DNA of 64,000 nucleotides from Paenibacillus alba. Its GTDB lineage: Bacteria > Bacillota > Bacilli > Paenibacillales > NBRC-103111. Below are positions 28,105 through 36,831 of this stretch, one piece after another (the first letter of the stretch is position 1; each line of letters begins with the position of its first letter). The stretch is from NCBI RefSeq assembly GCF_013204855.1, contig NZ_JABMKZ010000035.1:1-64000 (forward strand). The letters run 5' to 3'. The notes beneath the pieces were generated by a model that was not told the DNA's origin, ran no database searches, and worked only from the letters and a program-made list of their open reading frames with translations. A program made the position numbers and the translations under genes.

Positions 28105-28797
28105 ATGTTCGGAGGAACCATTCTCCTTGTTGACGATGAGAAGGAAATTGTCGATCTTCTGGAGATTTATTTGAAAAATGAAGGATTTACTTTATTAAAA
28201 GCAAGCAATGGCGTTGAGGCTCTGGAGTTGTTGAAAACCAACCATGTCGATTTAATTATTTTGGATGTCATGATGCCCCATATGGATGGTATTGAGGCTT
28301 GTATGAAAATCAGGGAAGAGAAGCATATGCCCATCATTATGCTCTCAGCCAAGAGCCAGGAGATGGACAAAATTACGGGCCTCAGCATCGGGGCGGATGA
28401 TTATGTTGCCAAACCGTTCAGCCCGCTTGAGATCATGGCACGGGTTAAATCCCAACTTCGAAGATACAGACAGCTTAATGCTTCAACGATAAAAAATGAG
28501 AATGAAATTGTCATTGACGACCTTGTCATCAATATGGCAACACACAAAGTAAGTATTGATCAAGTTGATGCTAGGCTGACGCCGCGGGAATTCGCTATCT
28601 TGCAGGTGTTGGCCAGAAACCGCGGGATTGTGCTAAGCATGGAGAAAATCTACGAGACTGTTTGGAACGAGCCCTTCTGGGAATCTAATAATACCGTCAT
28701 GGTTCATATCCGGAAAATTCGCGAAAAAATCGAAAAAGAACCAAGCAGCCCTCAATACATTAAAACCGTGTGGGGAATTGGGTATACCATTGAGTAG
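28105..28797 (+). CDS. OmpR/PhoB-class response regulator (VanR-like)
   Basis: 230 residues from the ATG at 28105, preceded by AGGAGG; the frame is open 32 codons upstream but that stretch is leader. The receiver (about 5-118) shows VDDEKE, phospho-acceptor Asp in LIILDVMMPHMDG and KPF. The winged helix (about 135-228) contains LTPREFAILQVLARNRG and HIRKIREKIEK, ending VWGIGYTIE. Its kinase partner begins 30 bases downstream. Four 11-bp-phased TTAAG-type repeats upstream of the FAD oxidoreductase gene are the best candidate binding site, since OmpR-class dimers bind such direct repeats head to tail. Confidence 0.92.
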   Translation: MFGGTILLVDDEKEIVDLLEIYLKNEGFTLLKASNGVEALELLKTNHVDLIILDVMMPHMDGIEACMKIREEKHMPIIMLSAKSQEMDKITGLSIGADDYVAKPFSPLEIMARVKSQLRRYRQLNASTIKNENEIVIDDLVINMATHKVSIDQVDARLTPREFAILQVLARNRGIVLSMEKIYETVWNEPFWESNNTVMVHIRKIREKIEKEPSSPQYIKTVWGIGYTIE

Positions 28798-28827
28798 TAG
28801 CGCCAGACAAGGTAGAGGAGGCTGCAA

Positions 28828-29925
28828 ATGAGAAATAAATTTATACAAACTTTGCGCTGGAAGTTTATATTTGTTTTTTTGCTCAGCATTGTACTTACGT
28901 TAGCAGCGGTGTTTTTAAGCTATCAAGTGCTTCAAAAGTTGATCTATGTCAAGCCGTTTAGAGATCCTATTAGATGGGTGGTCAATCATATAGGTTCTAC
29001 ACCCGTTGCGGTTGTTATCGGCGGCCTTTTATTCCTATTTTTTTTCTTTTTATTTAGCCAAAAAATCATTGGTTATCTCGAGGAAATTACGTTGGGTGTT
29101 CAAGAAATCGCCAAAGGAAACCTCGAGTATGAAATTGTCGCAAAGTCTTCAGACGAACTGGGCGTTGTGGTCGAAAACATTAATCAGATGACGCGAAAAC
29201 TGCGAAATTCGATTGAAGAGGAAAGAATTGCCGAGCGAACCAAAAATGAATTAATTACCGGTGTTTCTCACGATCTGCGAACCCCGCTTACCTCGATTCT
29301 CGGCTATTTGGAGTTAATTGAATCTGACCGCTATAAGGACGAAGTAGAACTTCGGTATTATACGAATATAGCCTACGAAAAAACGAAAAACTTAAAGAAA
29401 TTAATTGATTCCCTATTTGAATACACCTCCATACATGGAAATGGTCCTGATCTTAAGACGAACAAAATCAATATTAACGGTTTCTTAAAACAACTTGCGG
29501 AAGAATTCATCCCCACGCTAACCAAAGCGGGAATGTCGTATCGCATGGTATCGGATGATGAACTCGTTTACGTCCAAGCGGATGGCAATCAATTGGTGCG
29601 TGCTTATGAAAATTTAATTTCCAATGCCATCCGTTATGGCAAAGAAGGTAAGTTCGTGGATATTCAGATCAAGAAAAGCAATGAGGAAGCCATCGTAGAA
29701 ATTATCAATTATGGAGAAGCAATCCCTGAGATGGATTTGCCCTACATCTTCGAAAGATTTTATCGCGCTGAGAAATCAAGATCGTCAGAAACAGGAGGCA
29801 CCGGCTTAGGATTAGCTATCGCAAAAGGCATCATTGAAGTGCACGGTGGGCAAATATCGGCACACAGCAATAAAAGCAGGACCGTTTTCGAGACAAGAAT
29901 TCCCTTGATTCCAGCAAATGCTTAA
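28828..29925 (+). CDS. HAMP-containing sensor histidine kinase (VanS-like)
   Basis: 365 residues. Two membrane helices (about 12-35 and 65-88) flank a short extracellular loop, a VanS/BceS-like economy design. A HAMP region (about 90-140) leads to the HisKA helix with phospho-acceptor H in GVSHDLRTPLTSILGYLE. A HATPase domain follows with ENLISNAIRYG, an N-box-like NYGEAIPE, FERFYRAEKSR and GGTGLGLAI. It partners the preceding regulator. The signal is unknown. The operon ends here; 116 bases later begins an FAD oxidoreductase gene with a phased operator. Confidence 0.92.
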   Translation: MRNKFIQTLRWKFIFVFLLSIVLTLAAVFLSYQVLQKLIYVKPFRDPIRWVVNHIGSTPVAVVIGGLLFLFFFFLFSQKIIGYLEEITLGVQEIAKGNLEYEIVAKSSDELGVVVENINQMTRKLRNSIEEERIAERTKNELITGVSHDLRTPLTSILGYLELIESDRYKDEVELRYYTNIAYEKTKNLKKLIDSLFEYTSIHGNGPDLKTNKININGFLKQLAEEFIPTLTKAGMSYRMVSDDELVYVQADGNQLVRAYENLISNAIRYGKEGKFVDIQIKKSNEEAIVEIINYGEAIPEMDLPYIFERFYRAEKSRSSETGGTGLGLAIAKGIIEVHGGQISAHSNKSRTVFETRIPLIPANA

Positions 29926-29930
29926 TAATT

Positions 29931-29980
29931 ATTAAGAATTACTTAAGCGGTTCATAAGTGGCTGCAAAAGACACCTTAAG
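29931..29980 (+). promoter_or_regulatory. Four TTAAG-type direct repeats on an 11-bp grid, candidate response-regulator operator
   Basis: ATTAAG (29931-29936), CTTAAG (29942-29947), CATAAG (29953-29958) and CTTAAG (29975-29980) all sit on one 11-bp register; the slot at 29964 is degenerate. This is the usual layout for tandem OmpR-class dimers. The regulator at 28105 is the obvious candidate. Confidence 0.65.
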
Positions 29981-29996
29981 ATTTGGCTTGTATACT
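29968..29996 (+). promoter_or_regulatory. Promoter of the FAD oxidoreductase gene
   Basis: Weak -35 AAGACA (29968-29973), 17-bp spacer, -10 TATACT (29991-29996). The poor -35, covered by the phased TTAAG repeats, fits a promoter needing an activator. Confidence 0.55.
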
Positions 29997-30040
29997 CTTG
30001 TTTGTACGAGGTATTCAAAAAATGAAATCGAGGTGCAAGT

Positions 30041-31999
30041 ATGTCACGCAAAGTATTTATAGGGATAGCGATAGTGATCTTATTGGGTATCGGAGGGAGC
30101 TGGATATATAACAAAGGAATGAAAGGTAAAGACCAGTCGCTCCAACAGGTCAAACCGGTTACAGCGATGCCGCAGCGCCAAGAACTTAAGAAGGTAGTAT
30201 CTGTAGCCAAGCTTAAGGACAGTTATGACGTTGTTGTCGTTGGAACAGATCCAGAAGGCATAAGTGCTGCTGTCTCCGCCGCGCGCAATGGACTCCAAAC
30301 CTTATTGATAGACAGCAGAAACCGTGAAATACTTGGAGGCTTGATGACCGTAGGCTGGCTGAACAGCATTGATATGAACTGGGTTAAACCAGACACGAGT
30401 TTACTAGGCAAGGAACAGGCGTACTTAAATCAAGGAATATTTGCAGAGTGGTACAAAAAAATAGAAGGCCATTCGTTTGATATCCAAACAGCCGCTAATA
30501 GCTTTTATAGGCTTGTAAGCTCAGAGGAGAACATTGATATCTCCATGGACTCAAAAGCAATTGAGCCTATTATTAAAAAAGATGATAAATCCACTGTTGT
30601 GGAAGGAATAAAAGTGACATCGAAGGACGGCACCCAGCATAGCGTAGCAGCCAAATCTGTCATTGATGCTACGCAGGATGGTGACATCGCGGCAGCGGCT
30701 GGCGTCGGATTCACAATAGGGCGCGAAGACTTGGGAGATGTCAAATCTTCCATGGCAGTAACGGCTGTTTTTCGTTTGAAAAATATCGATGCCAAAGCAT
30801 GGGAGCTGATCTCCAAACGACTTAACGGGGATGGGAACGACGGCACTGGAACGGACAACATGTCGGCATGGGGATACGGTACGGAAATGAAAAGCTACGT
30901 CCCGCTTAACAAGGAACGCGCCATGATGCGTGGGCTGAACATAGGCAGGCAAAATGATGATACGGTTTTGATTAACGCGCTGCATATTTTCGGAATTGAT
31001 GGATTAAACCCAGCTGCGCAGAAGGAAGCCCTGCAAATTGCCAAAGAGGAAATTCCTAATGTCGTTAAGTATCTGCAAACATTTCCTGAATTCAAGAATG
31101 CCGAGCTGGATGGCATAGCTTCCGAGCTATATGTTCGAGAAACCCGGCATATGAAGGGCTTATACCGCTTAAGCATTCTTGACTTATTGGAAAATCGCGA
31201 TCAGTGGGACAGGATTGCCTTTGGTTCTTACCCTGCGGATATCCAGAAGACTTCACCAGCAGATAATGGCGCAATTCCGGTTGATCCTTGGCGTTATGCC
31301 GTTCCGTTCCGCAGCATTGTTCCGCAAGCCGTGGATGGATTGCTTGTAGTGGGGCGTTCAGCCAGTTATGATACGCTAGCACATGGAAGTGCCCGCGTCA
31401 TCCCGACTGGAATGGCCGAAGGCCAAGCGGCAGGCGTTGCCGTTAAACTTGCTAAGGACAACAATGTTACCTTCCGCCAACTAGCCGAATCGAAGCCGTT
31501 AATTGAAGAGATGCAAAAACAGATGAATAATCAAGGAATGGATATAAAGCCTTATACGTTGAAACAGCCGTCTTTTATGACGCATAAAGATTATCCAGGA
31601 CTTAAAGCAGCCGTTTATATGGGACTTGCCTACGGATCATATGGCAATTCAGCATTTGATTTAGATAAGGCCTCTAATGTTCAGCGGATGGTGAACCAGC
31701 TGAGCAATATCAAGCGTATGTATGCTTCTCATTTTACCGGTAATCCTTCCGAAGCATTGAAAGGTGTAGAAGAACCGGCAAAAAAACCATTAAGTTTGCA
31801 GCAAGCGAGCTTTACAATAGTAAAAGCGATTGGTTTAGACGCAACGACGATCGAGGAAGCCCCCGCGGTACTTCAGGCGAAAGGGATCATTAGCAAAGCC
31901 AGCGTTGATCTCATTACCGATAAGCAGAAGTTAACTAATGGAGATGCTTATATGCTGCTCAAAGATGCAGTAGGCAGTCTAGCTGGGAAGCAGTTCTAA
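30041..31999 (+). CDS. Membrane-anchored FAD-dependent oxidoreductase (FAD_oxidored family)
   Basis: 652 residues. An N-terminal helix (about 5-22) without a lipobox should anchor it, probably facing outward. The dinucleotide fold begins near residue 62 as DVVVVGTDPEGISAAVSAARNG: the canonical GxGxxG is GTDPEG, with Asp at the second Gly. Conserved later segments include GGLMTVGW, a DATQDGDIAAAAG motif and GLLVVGRSASYDT...GSARVIPTGMAEGQAAG, which closes the FAD site. The last hundred residues may form an accessory domain. The reaction is unknown. It lies immediately behind the VanR/VanS-like genes and has a phased operator, so regulation by that system is likely. Confidence 0.8.
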   Translation: MSRKVFIGIAIVILLGIGGSWIYNKGMKGKDQSLQQVKPVTAMPQRQELKKVVSVAKLKDSYDVVVVGTDPEGISAAVSAARNGLQTLLIDSRNREILGGLMTVGWLNSIDMNWVKPDTSLLGKEQAYLNQGIFAEWYKKIEGHSFDIQTAANSFYRLVSSEENIDISMDSKAIEPIIKKDDKSTVVEGIKVTSKDGTQHSVAAKSVIDATQDGDIAAAAGVGFTIGREDLGDVKSSMAVTAVFRLKNIDAKAWELISKRLNGDGNDGTGTDNMSAWGYGTEMKSYVPLNKERAMMRGLNIGRQNDDTVLINALHIFGIDGLNPAAQKEALQIAKEEIPNVVKYLQTFPEFKNAELDGIASELYVRETRHMKGLYRLSILDLLENRDQWDRIAFGSYPADIQKTSPADNGAIPVDPWRYAVPFRSIVPQAVDGLLVVGRSASYDTLAHGSARVIPTGMAEGQAAGVAVKLAKDNNVTFRQLAESKPLIEEMQKQMNNQGMDIKPYTLKQPSFMTHKDYPGLKAAVYMGLAYGSYGNSAFDLDKASNVQRMVNQLSNIKRMYASHFTGNPSEALKGVEEPAKKPLSLQQASFTIVKAIGLDATTIEEAPAVLQAKGIISKASVDLITDKQKLTNGDAYMLLKDAVGSLAGKQF

Positions 32000-32092
32000 C
32001 TTTGAATCGTTGGGCTTTAGAACAAATAATGCAAATAACGGCCTATGCAGGTATCAAAGCTGCGATTTGGAAACGAGTGGGCAAATTTCCAG

Positions 32093-32121
32093 TTGACACA
32101 AAAGTAGTTAGGTGCCATACT
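32093..32121 (+). promoter_or_regulatory. Consensus promoter of the MarR gene
   Basis: TTGACA (32093-32098), 17-bp spacer, CATACT (32116-32121). The expected transcription start falls at about 32128, on the A of the probable ATG. Confidence 0.65.
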
Positions 32122-32127
32122 ATGCGT

Positions 32128-32691
32128 ATGAACAAAGATAATCAAGTATTAAATGACGTTGATGCTATTCCTTCGCTTGTACAATCCAAGAGGCAGATTG
32201 ATCGCTATAACCTAGACATCGACGCACAGGCGATACTCGTCGCATCTAGGCTAATGGCAGCGGGAGCCAAGCTTGGACATGCTTCGGAAATTCATTTCTC
32301 CAGATTCGGTTTATCAACAGGGCGCTATCGATTACTAGCTGATCTTGAAGACAATGAAGGGGAGGAGCTGCCTTCGCAATTAGCGGAGCATCTAGGTGTT
32401 ACACGTGCGACAGTGACTGGTCTTATCGACATTCTTGAGCGAGATGGCCTAGTGTCCCGGCGTTCAAGCTCAGTGGATGGTCGTCAGCGATCGGTCGTTT
32501 TGACCGAGGAAGGTGCGAAGAAGCTCCGTGAAATGGCTCCTGAGCATTTCGCTCGGCTGGAAGCAATGGTGGGTTTACTCAATATCGAGGAACGCAGCTT
32601 ATTTCTCGACCTGCTAGGCCGAGTCACACAAGGCATCTCAGCACTTACGGACGAATCAGTCGAAGTAAAGGAAAACTTCAGTAATGAGTAA
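32128..32691 (+). CDS. MarR-family transcriptional regulator
   Basis: 187 residues from ATG at 32128. The frame is open up to 32002, but a consensus promoter ends at 32121, so upstream starts would lie outside its transcript. From that promoter the mRNA would begin on the start codon; no Shine-Dalgarno sequence precedes it. The winged helix (about 75-150) contains LAEHLGVTRATVTGLIDILERDGLVSRR and the wing DGRQRSVVLTEEG, typical of MarR. It probably represses the membrane protein/NmrA pair downstream, or itself, in response to a phenolic or oxidative ligand. A terminator at 32695 separates it from that pair. Confidence 0.87.
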   Translation: MNKDNQVLNDVDAIPSLVQSKRQIDRYNLDIDAQAILVASRLMAAGAKLGHASEIHFSRFGLSTGRYRLLADLEDNEGEELPSQLAEHLGVTRATVTGLIDILERDGLVSRRSSSVDGRQRSVVLTEEGAKKLREMAPEHFARLEAMVGLLNIEERSLFLDLLGRVTQGISALTDESVEVKENFSNE

Positions 32692-32694
32692 AAC

Positions 32695-32718
32695 GGGCTA
32701 GTGATACTAGCCCATTTT
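32695..32718 (+). terminator. Intrinsic terminator after the MarR gene
   Basis: GGGCTAGT and ACTAGCCC, perfect 8 pairs around GAT, then ATTTT. Confidence 0.8.
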
Positions 32719-32796
32719 CACTCTTATATAGTTAGGCTCCTAATTACATGCCGAAAAAATAGCTGCTGAAATTTAAAAAAGGAAGGGAGTAACGAC

Positions 32797-33306
32797 ATGA
32801 GCAAGATGAAATACCAGAATCAGACAAAAGGTATTTATGACATCAAGACTGCTGGATCCAAGAGAAAGAATTTTATACTGTGGCGAGAAGTTGCAATGGC
32901 TTATATTGCTCCTGCTGTTATGGCAGGTATCGGGGGACTGGTCACTGCCGACAGGAGTCTTCAGATAGGGGCATTGACCACAATTGGCGTAACATCGGCG
33001 TTGGTGGCTTGGATGCTGGGTCTGTGGCTGCGAAGTCGAGGAGTCCGTAAACGGTGGGTCACCGGTCCACATCGTTTGGTTGTGGTCGGGATGTTCGGGT
33101 TGGCAGGGATAGCGTTTGGCCTGTTCGCCGCATGGGTGACAGCTGATTTGCTGGGAATTATGATTCCAATGGATCAATTGGCCTGGGTCGATCGGGTCTG
33201 GATCGATTTCCCGTTATCTGGCTTTATAGCAAGCACGATAGTGACATGGCGGTGGCGTGATGCTATCGCAACAAATTACTCATTCAAAGGAGAAGAGACA
33301 AAATGA
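32797..33306 (+). CDS. Small integral membrane protein of unknown family
   Basis: 169 residues. After a basic N-terminal tail of about 28 residues come four hydrophobic segments, the second and third separated by a highly basic loop (RSRGVRKRW). I do not recognise the family. GGAAGGGAG precedes the ATG. It overlaps the NmrA gene by four bases (ATGA), so the two proteins are made together. Position after a MarR regulator suggests a stress- or toxin-response unit, but nothing in the sequence gives a function. Confidence 0.75.
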   Translation: MSKMKYQNQTKGIYDIKTAGSKRKNFILWREVAMAYIAPAVMAGIGGLVTADRSLQIGALTTIGVTSALVAWMLGLWLRSRGVRKRWVTGPHRLVVVGMFGLAGIAFGLFAAWVTADLLGIMIPMDQLAWVDRVWIDFPLSGFIASTIVTWRWRDAIATNYSFKGEETK

Positions 33307-34169
33307 TAACGATTATTGGAGCAACAGGTACGATAGGAAGTAGGCTTGTGGAACGTTTGGTTGATCTTGGTGTACCCGCCCGGGCGCTGAGCAGAGAAGC
33401 TGAGAAGCTGCGTAATCGATTCGGGGAAAAAGGCCGCTCGACTATCGAAGTGGCATCGGCTGATGCTGCTGATCCTGAATCGCTGCGCCGTGCGTTCGCA
33501 GGAGCTAGCCAACTCTTCCTGGCCATGTCCAACAGCCCAAGACAAATCGAATTGGAGACTTCGATCATTAACATCGCCGTCGAAGCAGGGATCGAACATA
33601 TCGTCAAGATATCCAGTCCTGCCTTTGAACAAAAATCTCCAGTGGCGGTGGCGGGCTGGCATCACGAAATCGAGAAAACCTTGGGCGAGTCTGGCATCAC
33701 CTATACAGTATTGCGTCCTTATGCGTTCATGCAAAACTTGCTGCGCCTTGCACCAACAGTCTCAGCACAAAATGCTTTCTTCGGCGCCATGGGAGATTCA
33801 CCATGTAATTTCATTGACTGCCGGGATATCGCAGATGTTGCCGCAGAGGTTCTAACTAATCGCAAAGCATCGGGTCAAATATATACGCTCACCGGTTCGG
33901 AAATTTTCAGCTATCCTCAGATCGCGGATAAACTATCTGCGCTGCTCGAGCGTCCGATACGTTACATCGATATGGACCCTCAAGTACTGCTCGGCAATTT
34001 AATCGAGCACGGGCATATGCCTCCTTGGCTCGCGAACCATGTTGTGGAAATTCAGACCATGTCTACGTTGGTGCCGGAAAGTCCTACGGACACTGTAAAG
34101 AGCTTGCTCGGTAGAGAGCCCCGCACGCTAGACGCTTTTCTGCATGAGTATGCAGCTAATTTCAAGTAG
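33303..34169 (+). CDS. NmrA-like NAD(P)-binding atypical SDR protein
   Basis: 288 residues. The N-terminal nucleotide motif is IIGATGTIGSRLVERL (TGxxGxxG class), followed by the pattern LFLAMSNSPRQIELETSIINIAVEAGIEHIVKISS. The typical Tyr-x-x-x-Lys pair of classical SDRs is not seen, as expected for the NmrA/HSCARG branch, which acts as redox sensor or quinone/NAD(P)H reductase (compare QOR2, YwnB). The start overlaps the preceding membrane-protein stop. With the MarR gene upstream, a role in quinone or electrophile stress is plausible but inferred. Confidence 0.82.
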   Translation: MITIIGATGTIGSRLVERLVDLGVPARALSREAEKLRNRFGEKGRSTIEVASADAADPESLRRAFAGASQLFLAMSNSPRQIELETSIINIAVEAGIEHIVKISSPAFEQKSPVAVAGWHHEIEKTLGESGITYTVLRPYAFMQNLLRLAPTVSAQNAFFGAMGDSPCNFIDCRDIADVAAEVLTNRKASGQIYTLTGSEIFSYPQIADKLSALLERPIRYIDMDPQVLLGNLIEHGHMPPWLANHVVEIQTMSTLVPESPTDTVKSLLGREPRTLDAFLHEYAANFK

Positions 34170-34184
34170 GCAGCGAACGGCGAC

Positions 34185-34823
34185 TTAAAGCCGCCTCTTA
34201 TCGTCTTGGGTGTAAGAACCGAGCAACCCTGACTTGTATCCTTGGGCGACCGCACCAATGCGTGTTTTGACGCCGAGCTTCTGATTGATCGACGTGAGAT
34301 GGTATTCGACCGTTCGCTGACTGATAACCAGCCGCAGGGCGATCTCTTTGTTGGTCAACTCCATGGCGACCAGTTCCAACACCTCTCGCTCTTTCGGGGT
34401 AAGCTGGTCAGGCGGTCGGGCCATCATTTTTTCGGAAACGAGTGCATAGCCCATCACGCTTTGTTTAATAGCGTTAATAATCTGCGCGTAGGTGCTTTGC
34501 TTGGATAAATAGGCATGCGCCCCGATTTCATAGGCTTTGGCATAAAACTCGTCATACGTATAGCCGGACAGCAGAATGATTTTCAGCGAATGGCCGAAGC
34601 GCTCTTTCAGCATTTTACCCAGCTCGAATCCGTTCAAATACGGCATCGAGATGTCCATGACGAGCACGTCCGGCCGGCAGTCGCCAATTTTCTCCAGCAG
34701 CTCGCGAGGATCGCCGAACGTTTGCGGGACCTCGATGTCCGGTTCCTTTTCGAGCCGGTTTTTCAACCCTTCAAGCACAAGGGGATGGTCGTCGAGCAGT
34801 ACGACTCTTATGTGGTCAGGCAT
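34185..34823 (-). CDS. NarL/ComA-class response regulator
   Basis: 212 residues from ATG at 34823, nine bases after GGAGG; another ATG two codons earlier is only three bases from it. The receiver (about 5-120) carries LLDDHPLV, phospho-acceptor Asp in VLVMDISMPYLNG and a Lys in YLSKQ. The LuxR-type domain (about 140-205) reads LTPKEREVLELVAMELTNKEIALRL and RTVEYHLTSINQKLG. It overlaps the 3' end of the ComP-like kinase by eight bases, so the two are coupled. Its targets are not visible. Its 3' end lies 15 bases from the convergent NmrA gene. Confidence 0.92.
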   Translation of the reverse strand: MPDHIRVVLLDDHPLVLEGLKNRLEKEPDIEVPQTFGDPRELLEKIGDCRPDVLVMDISMPYLNGFELGKMLKERFGHSLKIILLSGYTYDEFYAKAYEIGAHAYLSKQSTYAQIINAIKQSVMGYALVSEKMMARPPDQLTPKEREVLELVAMELTNKEIALRLVISQRTVEYHLTSINQKLGVKTRIGAVAQGYKSGLLGSYTQDDKRRL

Positions 34824-36741
34824 GGGCATGCGCCTCCGTTCCGAATGGCAGTTTGATCGTGACGACCGTTCCGTTTCCCGGGGAGGAGTCGACATCCGTA
34901 TCCCCGCCGAGGTGACGAATTTGGCTGTGTACAGACAGCAGGCCGAATCTTCTTTCCCCTTCAGAAGAAGGATACAAAACCGACGCGATGTCGAATCCTT
35001 TGCCGTTATCGGTCATTTGACAGTAGATTATTTGCTGGTCCATCCATAATCGGATTGTTATGTCGGTCGCTTCGGAATGCTTGAAGGCGTTATGAACGAT
35101 TTCGCGTATGGCCCGGAACAAATTCGTTTTGATCAGCTCGTTTGCCGGTTCTCCAGGAGGGAGCCCGTAAGCGAGTTCTATTCGGATATCTCCTTTTTCC
35201 CGCATCGTTCGCATGAGCCAGTGCAGTGCCTCTTTCAAATCGCCTTTGTCGATAATATGCGGGTACAAATCGTCGCATAGCGTTCGAATATCGCGCTGCG
35301 AGTCGTAGACGCATTTCAGCCACACGGCGATTTGCTCTTTGTCCGCTATCCCCGTATCGTGCAGCTCCTCCAGGTCCCGCGACAAAAAGATCAAATTTTG
35401 CAGCAAATGATCATGCAAATAGTACGTGGTGCGAATGCGTTCGGACTGCTGCGCCTCGAGCAGGATTCGGTTGTACGGGATCATGTCGCTCTGTGCATGC
35501 GGCTTGTTCCCATTCTCCGCCAGCTGTTTATACAGCTGAAGCTTTTGTCGTTCCAGCCATTCCACGTGCCGCTGGGATTTCCGCCGAAAGCGCTGCAAGC
35601 ATTTCTGATAAACGAAAGTTAGCAGGGCGAACAGCACAAAAAGCAGATAGAGCCCAACCGCTGGTCCTTTGGCAGCAAGAGTGAACAACGCGAACGAACT
35701 ACCCAAATAAATGCCGTGAATGAGCAGCCGCGGAAAATAAAGCTGGATATCGAGCATGCTCCTGTCGATGAGCAGGTAAGTGAGCGCGCCGGAAAATGGA
35801 ATAAGGCCGATGAGCGTATATGTGATGAGGACGATAGGTTCGTCCCCGAGGAGTATCGGAATGGCGTATAGAAACGTGTAAGGCAGCAGGCTTAAGAACA
35901 GCCCGGCGAACAAGACGAGCAGCTGGTTTTGCTCCGGCCGGCCGAACGTTTTCCAGTAAGCGAAGGTGATCCCGGCCAGCAGCAGAAGCGTGCCGACAAC
36001 CGTCAAATTGAGTATGTCCACGACCCAATAGTACACATCTTGACCGGCCGCGATAAAGTAAACGAGCGATAGCGAGAGGACGATCGAATAAACCAGATAG
36101 CCTGTAAGCAGTTTCTTGAACCGGGTATGGACCGTTCGGAACACCAACAGCAAATAAAAAGAAAGAAGCAGGTGCGGCAGCCAAATCGAGCATAAAATGA
36201 TGATCAGTTCGGACACCGTTTTCTCGTCGGAAAACTGACTCAGCACGCATAGCGCCATCAACCCGTTCAGCATGTAAAACTGGCGGATAATGCGTGACTC
36301 CGGCTTCGTCCGAACGGCAAAGACGCCTATGCCGAGCAGCGTCAATTCCAAGACGGCCGAGATGATCATCTGGACGATGTCGCTCGGACCGGGAGCGCTT
36401 CGGAACTCTCGATGGGTTCCGTCCTGCTTCTCCACGGCGATATAACTCGCTCTGGTCAAGATGGCCCCGGAAACGGTCTTGACCAGCTTCGGTTGGGGAC
36501 TGCCGTCCATGGCTGCGATCTTGTCGCCTGGCTGAATATCCCAAACCGCCGCTTTGCCGCTTTCGTCGATCGACTCGACAGGCCATCCGGCGCCGGACGA
36601 TTGCCCAAGCTCGATGCCGAGGTAGGGCGCATTGAAAGAAACGATATGTATATAAACGGCAAGCATGAGGTAACAAACGAAGGATGCGGCAATCCATCGG
36701 CCGTTTTTTTGTTTTGGCTGCAAACGTTTCAGTCCGTTCAT
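34816..36741 (-). CDS. ComP-like multi-spanning sensor histidine kinase with extracytoplasmic PDZ-like domain
   Basis: 641 residues. Helix 1 (about 17-38) is followed by an outward domain (about 40-125) whose ESIDESGKAAVWDIQPGDKIAAMDG segment is PDZ-like. Around seven to eight further membrane helices (about 125-385) precede a cytoplasmic HisKA_3 region with acceptor H in YYLHDHLLQNLIFLSRDL and a HATPase domain (NAFKHSEATDI, DNGKGFD, GLLSVHSQIRHLGG). The design is that of Bacillus ComP, the ComX pheromone receptor. However, no ComQ prenyltransferase or pheromone precursor gene is visible on either side, so the signal may differ. It is translationally coupled to its regulator. Confidence 0.87.
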   Translation of the reverse strand: MNGLKRLQPKQKNGRWIAASFVCYLMLAVYIHIVSFNAPYLGIELGQSSGAGWPVESIDESGKAAVWDIQPGDKIAAMDGSPQPKLVKTVSGAILTRASYIAVEKQDGTHREFRSAPGPSDIVQMIISAVLELTLLGIGVFAVRTKPESRIIRQFYMLNGLMALCVLSQFSDEKTVSELIIILCSIWLPHLLLSFYLLLVFRTVHTRFKKLLTGYLVYSIVLSLSLVYFIAAGQDVYYWVVDILNLTVVGTLLLLAGITFAYWKTFGRPEQNQLLVLFAGLFLSLLPYTFLYAIPILLGDEPIVLITYTLIGLIPFSGALTYLLIDRSMLDIQLYFPRLLIHGIYLGSSFALFTLAAKGPAVGLYLLFVLFALLTFVYQKCLQRFRRKSQRHVEWLERQKLQLYKQLAENGNKPHAQSDMIPYNRILLEAQQSERIRTTYYLHDHLLQNLIFLSRDLEELHDTGIADKEQIAVWLKCVYDSQRDIRTLCDDLYPHIIDKGDLKEALHWLMRTMREKGDIRIELAYGLPPGEPANELIKTNLFRAIREIVHNAFKHSEATDITIRLWMDQQIIYCQMTDNGKGFDIASVLYPSSEGERRFGLLSVHSQIRHLGGDTDVDSSPGNGTVVTIKLPFGTEAHAHA

Positions 36742-36790
36742 TGTATGCGATCACCCGTTTCAAGTATAACATGCATGCCGTAAGAATAGA

Positions 36791-36819
36791 GCAAACCTCG
36801 CCGTCAAAGGGAGGTTTGC
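36791..36819 (-). terminator. Terminator of the SLH-hydrolase gene
   Basis: GCAAACCTC and GAGGTTTGC form a perfect nine-pair stem between the hydrolase stop and the kinase gene; the downstream T-tract on the minus strand is interrupted. Confidence 0.6.
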
Positions 36820-36831
36820 CCCTAAGTGCGT

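Noticed and set aside
36699..36772. Alternative frames over the start of the ComP-like kinase gene
   Set aside because: Long Arg/Pro-rich frames here are GC-driven shadows of the kinase gene; they lack domains and ribosome sites.
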